Shown here piece by piece: positions 37,510 through 45,053 of a DNA stretch of 64,000 bases. Source of the DNA: Thiomicrorhabdus sp. 6S3-12 (GTDB lineage Bacteria; Pseudomonadota; Gammaproteobacteria; Thiomicrospirales; Thiomicrospiraceae). A program made the position numbers and the translations under genes. Each line of letters starts with the position of its first letter. Position 1 is the stretch's first letter. The notes beneath the pieces are model-generated. The model saw only the letters and a list, made by a program, of their open reading frames with translations, did not search any database and was not told the DNA's origin. Location: contig NZ_JAGETW010000001.1 of NCBI RefSeq assembly GCF_017571475.1, positions 248,001 through 312,000 on the forward strand, in the 5' to 3' direction.

Positions 37510-37831
37510 CTCTGAGCGACGGAAAACAAGAAATTAATCGTAAATTGTAGCTTAATCCCAACAGGGTTTGGTTATCAATAATCGAAGGATAGATGACGAT
37601 TGCGTGACAAACGCAAGGAAAGGTAAGCAAAACTCATTTTTTTAATGGCGTTCTTTAGATACGACGCCGAGTGATATTTTGCCCGCCATGCCCATCCTGC
37701 ATTGGCAATCTGCAGCATGGAAAAGAAATGCGATATTCAATCAATTAACGCATTTCTTAATAATTTACAAATGCTCTGTGAAGTTAACTAATGCCGCCAA
37801 TTCTTCTATGGACGGCACCTCCAAAGCCTAA
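37510..37831. other. Intergenic region between PilZ gene and gspC with two hairpins
   Basis: A 322-bp gap that should carry the gsp promoter (leftward). Two dyads lie close together: CCATG (37686-37690) plus CTGC pairing with GCAG plus CATGG (ending 37720), and a perfect 10-bp repeat AAGAAATGCG (37723-37732) with CGCATTTCTT (37749-37758). On the minus strand the second is followed by TTTT and may terminate the PilZ transcript. No gene seen. Confidence 0.5.
37723..37758 (-). terminator. Possible terminator after the PilZ gene (10-bp perfect dyad)
   Basis: A perfect 10-bp inverted repeat with a 16-base A+T-rich loop, followed on the minus strand by TTTT. The long loop and moderate G+C make it weaker than a standard terminator; a protein-binding dyad is the alternative. 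Confidence 0.4.
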
Positions 37832-38212
37832 TTACGAGTGCTTTTTCAACATCAAATCCCGCAAGAGTTTCGAGCGAAAAGAGACACGCATGTTATTTTT
37901 TTGCTCGACAAACTTCCTGAATTCTTCATTGCTGTGCACAACCTGACAACCATAGACGTTATGGTCATGTAACTCGGTAACATGCATCACTCTCAAGACG
38001 CACTCCACAGAATCCACGCCCAACTCGGTAATGCCGCCTATCTCGAGAATAATATGCTCATGCAACGAAAACTTTGAGCTCGAAATAAAACCGACCCCGT
38101 TTCCATCAAGAGAAAGATCTTTTAAGTGACAAGGATACTTAATCCCTCTTTTTTCGATGACACATTTTCTACGTGCGTTAATCCTGTCGGATAACCTACG
38201 GTTAGTACCCAT
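37832..38212 (-). CDS. PilZ domain protein
   Basis: A 126-residue single-domain PilZ protein. Both c-di-GMP ligand motifs are present: RxxxR in RINAR (residues 10-14) and DxSxxG in DLSLDG near residue 34. It probably reports c-di-GMP levels to an unknown partner. It is on the same strand as, and upstream of, the type II secretion genes but separated by over 300 bp with hairpins, so co-transcription is uncertain. Confidence 0.85.
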   Translation of the reverse strand: MGTNRRLSDRINARRKCVIEKRGIKYPCHLKDLSLDGNGVGFISSSKFSLHEHIILEIGGITELGVDSVECVLRVMHVTELHDHNVYGCQVVHSNEEFRKFVEQKNNMRVSFRSKLLRDLMLKKHS

Positions 38213-38451
38213 ACCCCTCCCAAAAAGTCACTATCCATGTAAATGGGCGTGTTCCAATAGTACACTTAGTTTTACGCAATTAGCAACCGGAGCCAACACC
38301 GAAGTTCGCTTGAATCAATTTCCTGTCTTGGATCGAACTGAAAGACTGAAAACCCAAAAGAGGTTCAAAAAAATCACCCTCGACTTGAGCGGCTTGAAAC
38401 GACTCTCAAGAGTAAAAGCGTCCTTTCTCATCGCCAGAAATCCAGGCAATA

Positions 38452-38487
38452 AAAAAAGCCCGTAAACACAAGTGCTTACGGGCTTTT
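38452..38487 (-). terminator. Terminator after tRNA-Met
   Basis: AAAAGCCCGTAA and TTACGGGCTTTT with a ten-base loop, immediately 3' of the minus-strand tRNA gene. A long run of A on the plus strand gives the T-tail on the minus strand. Confidence 0.85.
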
Positions 38488-38493
38488 AAAATA

Positions 38494-38570
38494 TGGTGGC
38501 TACACCGAGATTCGAACTTGGGACCCCATCATTATGAGTGATGTGCTCTAACCAGCTGAGCTATGTAGCC
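38494..38570 (-). tRNA. tRNA-Met (CAT), elongator type
   Basis: A 77-nt gene with encoded CCA. The sequence on the minus strand begins GGCTACATAGCTCAGCTGG and has anticodon CAT in the loop CTCATAA, T-loop TTCGAAT, and a fully paired GGCTACA/TGTAGCC acceptor stem. It closely resembles E. coli elongator tRNA-Met (metT), not the initiator, which would have an unpaired 1-72 position. Confidence 0.97.
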
Positions 38571-38585
38571 ATAAATGTGGTGCGT

Positions 38586-38613
38586 ATTATAAAGACTGTC
38601 GACCAGCTGTCAA
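38586..38613 (-). promoter_or_regulatory. Consensus sigma-70 promoter of tRNA-Met
   Basis: On the minus strand TTGACA (38613-38608), a 16-base spacer and TATAAT (38591-38586). The bases just after the -10 read ACGCACC, the same string as at the tRNA-Gln promoter, a GC-rich discriminator typical of stringently controlled promoters. Confidence 0.85.
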
Positions 38614-38809
38614 CCCAATTTTTAGAAAATTTTAAATAAAGCGGATTATTTTTTTCAACCCTACTCTACGTGATAAACCAAGGCGATCAGACGGCCCATT
38701 CAGACGCAAAACCCATTCGTTCACATACCTTCTCTTGATCAAGATCTCGCACAGCACATAACCGCTCGCAGCTTTGATCGTTTAATAATTCCGGACAGAG
38801 CTTGATTAA

Positions 38810-38827
38810 TTGGGAAAATATTCCCAA
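38810..38827. promoter_or_regulatory. Upstream operator, TTGGGAA-N4-TTCCCAA palindrome
   Basis: A perfect 7+7 dyad at 38810-38827. A second related dyad overlaps the -10 box 38 bp downstream (centre to centre). Paired sites of this kind suit cooperative binding by the DUF6502 protein encoded next door; that identity is inference. Confidence 0.6.
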
Positions 38828-38832
38828 ATAAG

Positions 38833-38860
38833 TTGATTTTGGATTTTTTGGGAATATAAT
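38833..38860 (+). promoter_or_regulatory. Sigma-70 promoter giving a leaderless DUF6502 transcript
   Basis: TTGATT at 38833-38838, 16-base spacer, TATAAT at 38855-38860. The ATG of the gene is only 8 bases after the -10 box, where transcription would begin, and no ribosome-binding sequence is present. The mRNA should have a leader of 0-2 bases. Confidence 0.75.
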
Positions 38861-38866
38861 CCCAAA
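38847..38866. promoter_or_regulatory. Operator overlapping the -10 box, TTTGGGA-N6-TCCCAAA
   Basis: A perfect 7+7 dyad whose spacer contains most of the TATAAT box and which ends two bases before the start codon. Occupancy would block RNA polymerase, pointing to repression. It shares its GGGA/TCCC arms with the upstream site at 38810-38827. Confidence 0.65.
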
Positions 38867-38868
38867 CC

Positions 38869-39702
38869 ATGAAAGAAAAAACACTGAACACCATCAACCG
38901 CAATATCAGCAAACTATTGCGCCCACTGGTTCGAATCCTGATTCGCCAAGGCATTCCGTCATCACACCTGGAATCGCTGGTTAGAAAGGCTTACGTTGAC
39001 GAGTCCTTTGCTCTGAACGAAGCAAAGGGCAGTAAAACAACCGTCAGCAGTGTCGCCGCTCAAACCGGGCTATCTCGAAAAGAAGTTAAACGACTTAAAG
39101 AACTCCCGGAAAGCGATGCACAACAGCAGCAGCAAAAATACAACCGTGCAACACGCGTTCTTAGCGCTTGGGTGCATCACGACGCCTTTATCGACCAGGA
39201 CGGAAAACCTCTTCCGCTGAACTTATCCGATAAAGAACCGAGCTTTGCACAACTGATTAAAAAATTCAGTGGGGATATCCCGGTTAAAGCGATGCTCGAC
39301 CAGCTGACTTCTGCCGGGTGCATTCGAGTCGAAGACGATCAAGTCTATCTTCTTAAGATGTCTTACCTGCCTTCAAACGATCAGGAAGAACTCATCAAAA
39401 TCCTCGGGGCCGATACCGCCGAGTTGCTCGACACCATAGACCACAACATAAATACGGCACTCACGGAAGATAAACGCTACCAACGAAAAGTCTCCACCAA
39501 ACACCTGGATGTCAAACATCTGCAAGCATTCAAGGAATTAAGCTCCGAACAAGCCCAGTCTTTACTGCTTTCCCTGGATAAATGGCTATCCGAGCACGAA
39601 GCCGAAGAACCAGAAAACGGATGCTATGTCAGCTTAGGCATCTACTTTTACGAATCGAAAAATGAATTGAAGAAAGGAGACGCAAATGACATCTCTAGTT
39701 AA
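38869..39702 (+). CDS. DUF6502 family protein, probable DNA-binding regulator
   Basis: A 277-residue cytoplasmic protein of the DUF6502 type. The N-terminal 90 residues are helical and basic and contain a helix-turn-helix-like stretch, TTVSSVAAQTGLSRKEVKRL near 57-76. A middle region (LSAWVHHDAFIDQDGKPLPL) and a second winged-helix-like part (IPVKAMLDQLTSAGCIRVEDDQVYLL, near 138-165) follow. The only gene after it, overlapping by 17 bp, is a DUF5666 lipoprotein; the two families often occur together. The palindromes in its own promoter suggest autoregulation. No function has been shown for the family as far as I know. Confidence 0.8.
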   Translation: MKEKTLNTINRNISKLLRPLVRILIRQGIPSSHLESLVRKAYVDESFALNEAKGSKTTVSSVAAQTGLSRKEVKRLKELPESDAQQQQQKYNRATRVLSAWVHHDAFIDQDGKPLPLNLSDKEPSFAQLIKKFSGDIPVKAMLDQLTSAGCIRVEDDQVYLLKMSYLPSNDQEELIKILGADTAELLDTIDHNINTALTEDKRYQRKVSTKHLDVKHLQAFKELSSEQAQSLLLSLDKWLSEHEAEEPENGCYVSLGIYFYESKNELKKGDANDISS

Positions 39703-41194
39703 ACGCCATCGCCTCAAACTTACCACCCTAAGCGGCGCGCTTGCGCTGGCATTGGCCGGATGCGGCGGCGGAGGCACAGCAGGCATTGGCGGCACGGGCT
39801 ACATTTCAACCGGTACCATTACCGGCTTCGGTAGCGTCATGGTCGGCGGCGTCAAATACGAAACGGACAATGCAGTTTTCGAAGTCGACGGCAATACAGT
39901 TGACGCTACCCAGGATGACTTGAAAGTGGGTATGGTCGTACGCGTCGAAGGGACCATTAATGACGACGGTATCAGCGGAACAGCAACCAAGATTATCTTC
40001 GACGACGATCTGCAAGGACCGATTGCCAATTTGGCGGTAGATCCAAATGACGCCGACATCACTACTTTCACCATTTACGGCACAACCGTTATCGTCAAAC
40101 GGACTCGTACAGAATTCGATGACGCCTTGACTTATGCCTCTCTGGCAAACGACCTTCCGGTAGAAGTCAGCGGTTACTACAATGCAGACGGCGCTCTGGT
40201 TGCCACCTATATCGATGATAAAAATGATGCCGAAAGCGACAGTAACGAATTCAAAATTAAAGGGGAAATCACGTCCCTTGATACTGCCAACGGCACTTTT
40301 GTCATCAACGGACAACAGATTCAGTACAACGATCAAACCGACCTGGATGACGACATTACCGCTCTGGCGGACGGTCTGATTGTTGAAGTCGAAGGACAAA
40401 TTGATGGCACATCCGGTGCTCTTATTGCATCTGAAATCGAATTTGAAAGTCCTGACGACCTGTTGCAAGGCATGTCCGACGACGATGAGTTTGAACTTGA
40501 AGGCTACATCGAGAATTTCGACGGCACCAACTCAACCTTCTCGTTACACGGCATTACGGTTGACTTTACCGGCGTGGAAATCGAATCCGACTTTATCTCG
40601 CTAGCTGACAATGTCTGGGTTAATGTCGAAGGCTTCCTGCAAGACGGTACTCTAATCGCAACGGAAATCGATCTGCGCGATTCGGAAATTGATCTGGACG
40701 GAACCGTTAAATCGACAGAGCTTGATGCAAACGGCGTTGGCAGCTTCGTACTTACCGTTGCCGGTTCGGATTTAATCATCTATACCGGCTATGCAACCTC
40801 TTTCGATGACAGTGACGACCACCTCGACAACCGCCAATTGAGCGTAGGAGAGTTTATCGAAGTTGACGCCTATCGCACTGCCGACGGCGAGCTCTTTGCA
40901 CTGGAGATCGAACGCGATGATGAAGGCAGCAGTTCCGATGACGGCTCCTATGAATTCCAAGGTGTTTATGAAGGAACGGTTGACTCCGAAATTACGGTTT
41001 CAGGCGTCACTTTCACAATCGACACCAGCGGGACCGATACGTTATTTGAGAACGACGAGCTCAGTGGACCGCAGAGTCTGAGCGAACTGCTCAGTTACGA
41101 CACGACAACGCAACCGAAACTGCTGCTTGATCTTGACTACGACACCAACGGATTTGTTACCAAGATCGATGTCGAAGATACAGAGGATAACTAA
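39686..41194 (+). CDS. DUF5666 multi-repeat lipoprotein
   Basis: A 502-residue lipoprotein with lipobox LALAGC (Cys26) and a Gly-rich linker. The rest is six tandem beta-rich units of about 65-80 residues, each opening with a GxIxxF/V-type strand and closing with a (V)EVEGxxxxDGxLxAxxIxxD-type strand, the DUF5666 repeat. The protein is very acidic (D and E in every repeat), so it may bind calcium or be surface exposed. The ATG follows an ideal AAAGGAG site and overlaps the DUF6502 gene by 17 bp. Function unknown. Confidence 0.85.
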   Translation: MTSLVKRHRLKLTTLSGALALALAGCGGGGTAGIGGTGYISTGTITGFGSVMVGGVKYETDNAVFEVDGNTVDATQDDLKVGMVVRVEGTINDDGISGTATKIIFDDDLQGPIANLAVDPNDADITTFTIYGTTVIVKRTRTEFDDALTYASLANDLPVEVSGYYNADGALVATYIDDKNDAESDSNEFKIKGEITSLDTANGTFVINGQQIQYNDQTDLDDDITALADGLIVEVEGQIDGTSGALIASEIEFESPDDLLQGMSDDDEFELEGYIENFDGTNSTFSLHGITVDFTGVEIESDFISLADNVWVNVEGFLQDGTLIATEIDLRDSEIDLDGTVKSTELDANGVGSFVLTVAGSDLIIYTGYATSFDDSDDHLDNRQLSVGEFIEVDAYRTADGELFALEIERDDEGSSSDDGSYEFQGVYEGTVDSEITVSGVTFTIDTSGTDTLFENDELSGPQSLSELLSYDTTTQPKLLLDLDYDTNGFVTKIDVEDTEDN

Positions 41195-41248
41195 GCAGTC
41201 GACCGCGATACGGAATGGCCCGACACAGCCGGGCATACCGTTTACGGC

Positions 41249-41284
41249 AATAAAAAAGGGAGCCAAAAGCTCCCTTTTTTATTA
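41249..41284. terminator. Bidirectional terminator between DUF5666 gene and ychF
   Basis: A near-perfect stem, AATAAAAAAGGGAGC with GCTCCCTTTTTTATT, and loop CAAAA. A and T runs on either side allow termination of both convergent genes. Confidence 0.9.
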
Positions 41285-41300
41285 TCGAGAAAAGCGACGC

Positions 41301-42392
41301 TTAAACATTGAAACGGAAATGCATCACATCGCCGTCCTGGACAATGTACTCCTTCCCTTCCAAACGCTGCTTACCGGCCGCTTTCGCTCCGGCATCCCCT
41401 TTACAGGCGACGAAATCTTCATAGGAAGTCACTTCGGCACGAATAAAACCTTTTTCAAAGTCGGTATGGATCACTCCGGCTGCCTGCGGTGCGGTTGCAC
41501 CCTTCTTAACCGTCCAGGCGCGAACCTCCTTAACACCGGCCGTGAAGTACGTCTGCAGACCCAGAAGATCGTAGGCTGCGCGGATAACGCGGTTTAGACC
41601 CGGCTCTTCCTGACCCATCTCTTCCAGGAAATCCGCTTTATCTTCGTCGTCCAATTCGGCGATTTCCGCTTCAATAGCGGCACAAACCGGCACCACGATC
41701 GCACCTTGCGATTCGGCGATCTCGCGTACTTTGTCCAGCAACGGGTTATTTTCAAAACCGTCTTCATTGACATTGGCGATATACATCATCGGCTTAATGG
41801 TCAGAAGCTGAAGATCGCGCAACAGTAACTTTTCATCGTCAGTCAGTTCAACTAAACGGATCAACTTACCGTCTTTGATTTCATCCAGAACACGCTCATA
41901 CAGCGCCTGACGGGTTTGCGCTTCTTTATTACCGCTCTTACCCAGCTTTGCTTGGCGCTGCGCATTTTTTTCCAGCGATTCCGAGTCGGCCAGAACCAAC
42001 TCCATATTGATAATTTCAATATCGCTTACCGGATCCACCTGACCTGCAACGTGCACGATATCGTCATTCTCAAAACAGCGAACAACCTGCACGATTGCAT
42101 CGGTTTCTCGGATATTCTGCAGGAATTTATTCCCCAGACCTTCACCTTTTGAAGCCCCTTCTACCAAACCGGCGATATCCATAAAATCAACCGTTGCCGA
42201 CAGCACTCGTTCCGGCTTGACGATTTCCGCCAACGCATCTTCACGAGGGTCTGGAACCGCTACAACACCAACGTTTGGATCAATGGTACAGAACGGATAG
42301 TTTGCAGACTCGATTCCCGCATTCGTCAAAGCATTGAACAGAGTGGATTTACCAACATTCGGCAAACCAACAATACCGCATTTAATTGCCAT
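41301..42392 (-). CDS. ychF: Ribosome-binding ATPase YchF
   Basis: Obg-family P-loop protein of 363 residues that hydrolyses ATP rather than GTP and associates with ribosomes. G1 is GLPNVGKST near residue 9, G3 DIAGLVEGA near 72, and the altered G4 reads NVNED near 204, which accounts for ATP preference. The C-terminal TGS domain ends [17 protein letters not shown]. It follows pth on the same strand by 42 bp. Confidence 0.97.
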   Translation of the reverse strand: MAIKCGIVGLPNVGKSTLFNALTNAGIESANYPFCTIDPNVGVVAVPDPREDALAEIVKPERVLSATVDFMDIAGLVEGASKGEGLGNKFLQNIRETDAIVQVVRCFENDDIVHVAGQVDPVSDIEIINMELVLADSESLEKNAQRQAKLGKSGNKEAQTRQALYERVLDEIKDGKLIRLVELTDDEKLLLRDLQLLTIKPMMYIANVNEDGFENNPLLDKVREIAESQGAIVVPVCAAIEAEIAELDDEDKADFLEEMGQEEPGLNRVIRAAYDLLGLQTYFTAGVKEVRAWTVKKGATAPQAAGVIHTDFEKGFIRAEVTSYEDFVACKGDAGAKAAGKQRLEGKEYIVQDGDVMHFRFNV

Positions 42393-42434
42393 GGAAGTCT
42401 CCTCGTGGGCAGATAAGGATAAGTAAAAAGTGGA

Positions 42435-43010
42435 TTAAGATTTGGTGTGCAGCGTCATCATCGCCTTTTCAAGCTGGCCATTGACCAACTCAGGCACAAC
42501 TTTCGATGCCGCGTAACTGGCATCATCGATCAACTGGCGATCGCTTTTGGACGGAGCCTTAAGGACATAGTCGACAACCTGATCACGATGGCCCGGATGA
42601 CCGATTCCCAAGCGCAGACGGAGAAACTCCTTGCCCATCGCAGCAATCGTATCGCGCAAACCGTTATGACCACCGTGACCGCCCGCTTTTTTCAACTTCG
42701 CCGTGCCTGGCGGCAGATCCAGCTCGTCATGCACAACCAGAATCGATTCGACCGGAATCTTATAGAATTTGGCCAGAGCCGAAATCGACTGGCCGCTGCG
42801 ATTCATAAAAGTAGCGGGCTTCAGGAGCCAGAAATCCAAACCGTTGGACTGGACTCGCGCCGCTTCACCAAGAAATTTGGTCTCTGGACGAAATACCGCA
42901 CCGAACTGACGCGCTACTTCGTCCACAAACCAAAAACCAGCGTTATGTCGGGTTAAATCATACTTGTCGCCCGGATTACCCAAACCGACAATTAATTTAA
43001 TCTGTGACAT
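42435..43010 (-). CDS. pth: Peptidyl-tRNA hydrolase
   Basis: Recycles peptidyl-tRNAs by cleaving the ester bond. The 191 residues show VGLGNPGDKYDLTRHNAGFWFVD with the catalytic His near residue 21, PATFMNRSG near 68, HDELDLPPGTAKLKKAGGHGGHNGLRD near 93-119 and RLGIGHPGHRDQVVDYVL. Middle gene of rplY-pth-ychF. Confidence 0.97.
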   Translation of the reverse strand: MSQIKLIVGLGNPGDKYDLTRHNAGFWFVDEVARQFGAVFRPETKFLGEAARVQSNGLDFWLLKPATFMNRSGQSISALAKFYKIPVESILVVHDELDLPPGTAKLKKAGGHGGHNGLRDTIAAMGKEFLRLRLGIGHPGHRDQVVDYVLKAPSKSDRQLIDDASYAASKVVPELVNGQLEKAMMTLHTKS

Positions 43011-43045
43011 AAGCGCTGGCTCTCGATTTAAAGGTTAAGAGTGAA

Positions 43046-43633
43046 TTAACCTTTACGCTTAGGCTTACCGATGTTTACAACCGCTTGGTCGTAGTCAGAG
43101 TTGCCGTGAGTCAATGCAGTCAGGATAACACCTTCAGGCATGTTCAACTCAGATAGACGCATGCTGGTACCGGCTTCCATTTTAGAAACGTCAACTTCGA
43201 TTGACGCAGGAAGGTCTTTCGCCAAACAACGTACTTCAACAGTAGGCTGTAGGAAAGACATAAGACCACCCATTTTCACACCAGGAGCAGCGGCTTTACC
43301 GATAAAGTTAAGCGGAACTTTCTTAGTGATCATCTTGTTGTCAGACGCGCGCTGAAGGTCCATGTGCGCAACATCGTTAGTAGCTGGATGACGCTGAATG
43401 TCTTTTACGACGACCTGCTCTGCATCACCACCTTGAACATCAACAGTAACAACTGTGTTGAACAGGTCTACGTTTTCAAAAACGTGTGCAATGAAGTTAG
43501 CGTCGAAAGAAATTGAAGTTGCTGCCTTGTCACCACCGTAGATGATCGCTGGAACTTTACCAGCTTTACGAAGGCGGCGGCTCGCACCTTTCCCTTCTTC
43601 AGAGCGAATTTCTGCTGTCCAATTTTGGCTCAT
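43046..43633 (-). CDS. rplY: Large ribosomal subunit protein bL25 (CTC form)
   Basis: 5S-rRNA-binding protein. At 195 residues it is the long CTC/TL5 type: an N-terminal bL25 domain (about 1-95, EEGKGASRRLRKAGKVPAIIYGG) and a C-terminal beta domain (about 96-190, with KVPLNFIGKAAAPGVKMGG). It lies between prs and pth in the usual gammaproteobacterial order. It is likely read from a promoter with TATAAT at 43725-43720 (minus strand) and a GC-rich discriminator. Confidence 0.96.
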   Translation of the reverse strand: MSQNWTAEIRSEEGKGASRRLRKAGKVPAIIYGGDKAATSISFDANFIAHVFENVDLFNTVVTVDVQGGDAEQVVVKDIQRHPATNDVAHMDLQRASDNKMITKKVPLNFIGKAAAPGVKMGGLMSFLQPTVEVRCLAKDLPASIEVDVSKMEAGTSMRLSELNMPEGVILTALTHGNSDYDQAVVNIGKPKRKG

Positions 43634-43719
43634 TGTTTTTTCTCCAATAGGATCAAGATCGTAAAGATCTTATCAATTAACAAAACTCATGTTCGCGACC
43701 AAACACAAGCAAAGCGCGG

Positions 43720-43725
43720 ATTATA
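43720..43725 (-). promoter_or_regulatory. Putative -10 box for rplY-pth-ychF
   Basis: TATAAT on the minus strand followed by CCGCGC, about 85 bp upstream of rplY. No strong -35 box is visible at the right distance. A GC-rich discriminator is common for translation-machinery promoters. Confidence 0.4.
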
Positions 43726-43810
43726 CTAAAAACAGCAGAAATTTCCACAGATTTTTCAACACCTTGTCGCATTTCCAGACGAATTAAAGCTTTTACTATT
43801 GCCGGAAAAC

Positions 43811-43836
43811 AAAAAAGCGCCAATTAAGGCGCTTTT
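43811..43836 (-). terminator. Terminator after prs
   Basis: AAAAGCGCC and GGCGCTTTT with a six-base loop; on the minus strand six T follow. It ends the tRNA-Gln/prs transcript before the rplY promoter. Confidence 0.85.
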
Positions 43837-43854
43837 CACAGGAGTCGAATGCAA

Positions 43855-44811
43855 TCAATGCGACATCAAAGCAGTCACAGACTCTTCCTGGTTAATGCGG
43901 CGAATCGTTTCGCCCAGAAGCTCGGCAACCGACACTCGACGAATCTTCTCGCAGTGCAGCGCCGCTTCGCTCTCAGGAATAGAATCAGTTACCACCAGCT
44001 CCTTCAATACAGAACCTTTGACATTGTCCACAGCCGGACCGGACAACACCGCATGCACAACATAGGCAGATACACTCTTGGCACCACGATCCATCAACGC
44101 TTGCGCAGCTTTACACAGCGTACCCGCGGTATCGACCATATCATCGATAATAATGCAGTCGCGACCTTCGATATCACCAATGATATTCATGACCTGGGCG
44201 ACATTCGCTTTAGGGCGTCGCTTATCGATAATCGCCATATCGGCATCAATCGCTTTCGCAACGGCACGCGCACGTACCACCCCGCCCATATCCGGCGAGA
44301 CAATCGTGACATTTTCCAGATCCTGGTTCTTATGCATATCTTCGACCAAAAGAGGCGATCCGTAGATATTATCCACCGGAATGTCGAAGAAGCCTTGAAT
44401 CTGGTCAGCGTGAAGGTCAACGGTTACCACACGGTTGGCACCGGCAATAGTAATCATATCAGCAGCAAGACGAGCGGTAATCGGAACACGCGCCGAGTGA
44501 GGGCGGCGATCCTGACGGGCAAAACCGTAATAAGGAATCACAGCGGTAATACGACCGGCTGACGCACGCTTTAGCGCATCGATCATCACCAGCATTTCCA
44601 TCAGATTGACGGCTGGTTCCGGAGTACAAGTCGGCTGTAAAACATACACATCTTGTCCACGAACAGATTCTTTGATTTCAACCATGATTTCGCCGTCACT
44701 GAAACGACCAACGTCTGCTTTGCCGAGGGGGATATCTAAATACTGAGAGATCTTTTCTGCTAGACTGACATTTGCGTTTCCCGCAAAAATCATGACATTT
44801 TTTGTAGCCAT
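43855..44811 (-). CDS. prs: Ribose-phosphate pyrophosphokinase
   Basis: Makes PRPP from ribose-5-phosphate and ATP for nucleotides, His and Trp. The 318 residues are full length: [17 protein letters not shown] at the start, [16 protein letters not shown] near 37-52, [10 protein letters not shown] near 95-104, [15 protein letters not shown], and the PRPP loop [15 protein letters not shown] near 220. It lies 56 bp after the 3' end of tRNA-Gln and may share its transcript. Confidence 0.97.
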   Translation of the reverse strand: MATKNVMIFAGNANVSLAEKISQYLDIPLGKADVGRFSDGEIMVEIKESVRGQDVYVLQPTCTPEPAVNLMEMLVMIDALKRASAGRITAVIPYYGFARQDRRPHSARVPITARLAADMITIAGANRVVTVDLHADQIQGFFDIPVDNIYGSPLLVEDMHKNQDLENVTIVSPDMGGVVRARAVAKAIDADMAIIDKRRPKANVAQVMNIIGDIEGRDCIIIDDMVDTAGTLCKAAQALMDRGAKSVSAYVVHAVLSGPAVDNVKGSVLKELVVTDSIPESEAALHCEKIRRVSVAELLGETIRRINQEESVTALMSH

Positions 44812-44867
44812 TTAAGGCACTCCTGTTCAGAGGAAAAAATGATTTGGGGAATTCGGAAGGTAGATAA

Positions 44868-44942
44868 TGGCAGGGATAGCAGGATTCGAACCTGCGGTAC
44901 ACTGGATCAAAACCAGATGCCTTACCACTTGGCCATATCCCT
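44868..44942 (-). tRNA. tRNA-Gln (TTG)
   Basis: A 75-nt gene with encoded CCA. On the minus strand it begins AGGGATATGGCCAAGTGG, with anticodon TTG in CTGG-TTTTGAT-CCAG, T-arm GCAGG-TTCGAAT-CCTGC and a matching acceptor strand TATCCCT. It sits directly upstream of prs, as in many gammaproteobacteria. Confidence 0.97.
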
Positions 44943-44972
44943 GTATATCTGTGTCGTTGAAGACAGGTGCGT

Positions 44973-45000
44973 ATGATACAACGATTTTTTAGAAGTTCAA
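44973..45000 (-). promoter_or_regulatory. Sigma-70 promoter of tRNA-Gln (and prs)
   Basis: On the minus strand TTGAAC (45000-44995), a 16-base spacer and TATCAT (44978-44973). The following ACGCACC discriminator is identical to that of the tRNA-Met promoter. Confidence 0.75.
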
Positions 45001-45053
45001 CACTTTTTTCGAAAAAATTGTCATTTTTTTAACCCTATCAGAGCAACTTATAA

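Noticed and set aside
38687-38954. Small minus-strand frames upstream of the DUF6502 gene
   Set aside because: They overlap the operators and promoter and have no ribosome site or recognisable product.
39806-40468. 220-codon frame antisense to the DUF5666 gene
   Set aside because: Arises from the repetitive acidic coding sequence on the other strand; no start signal.
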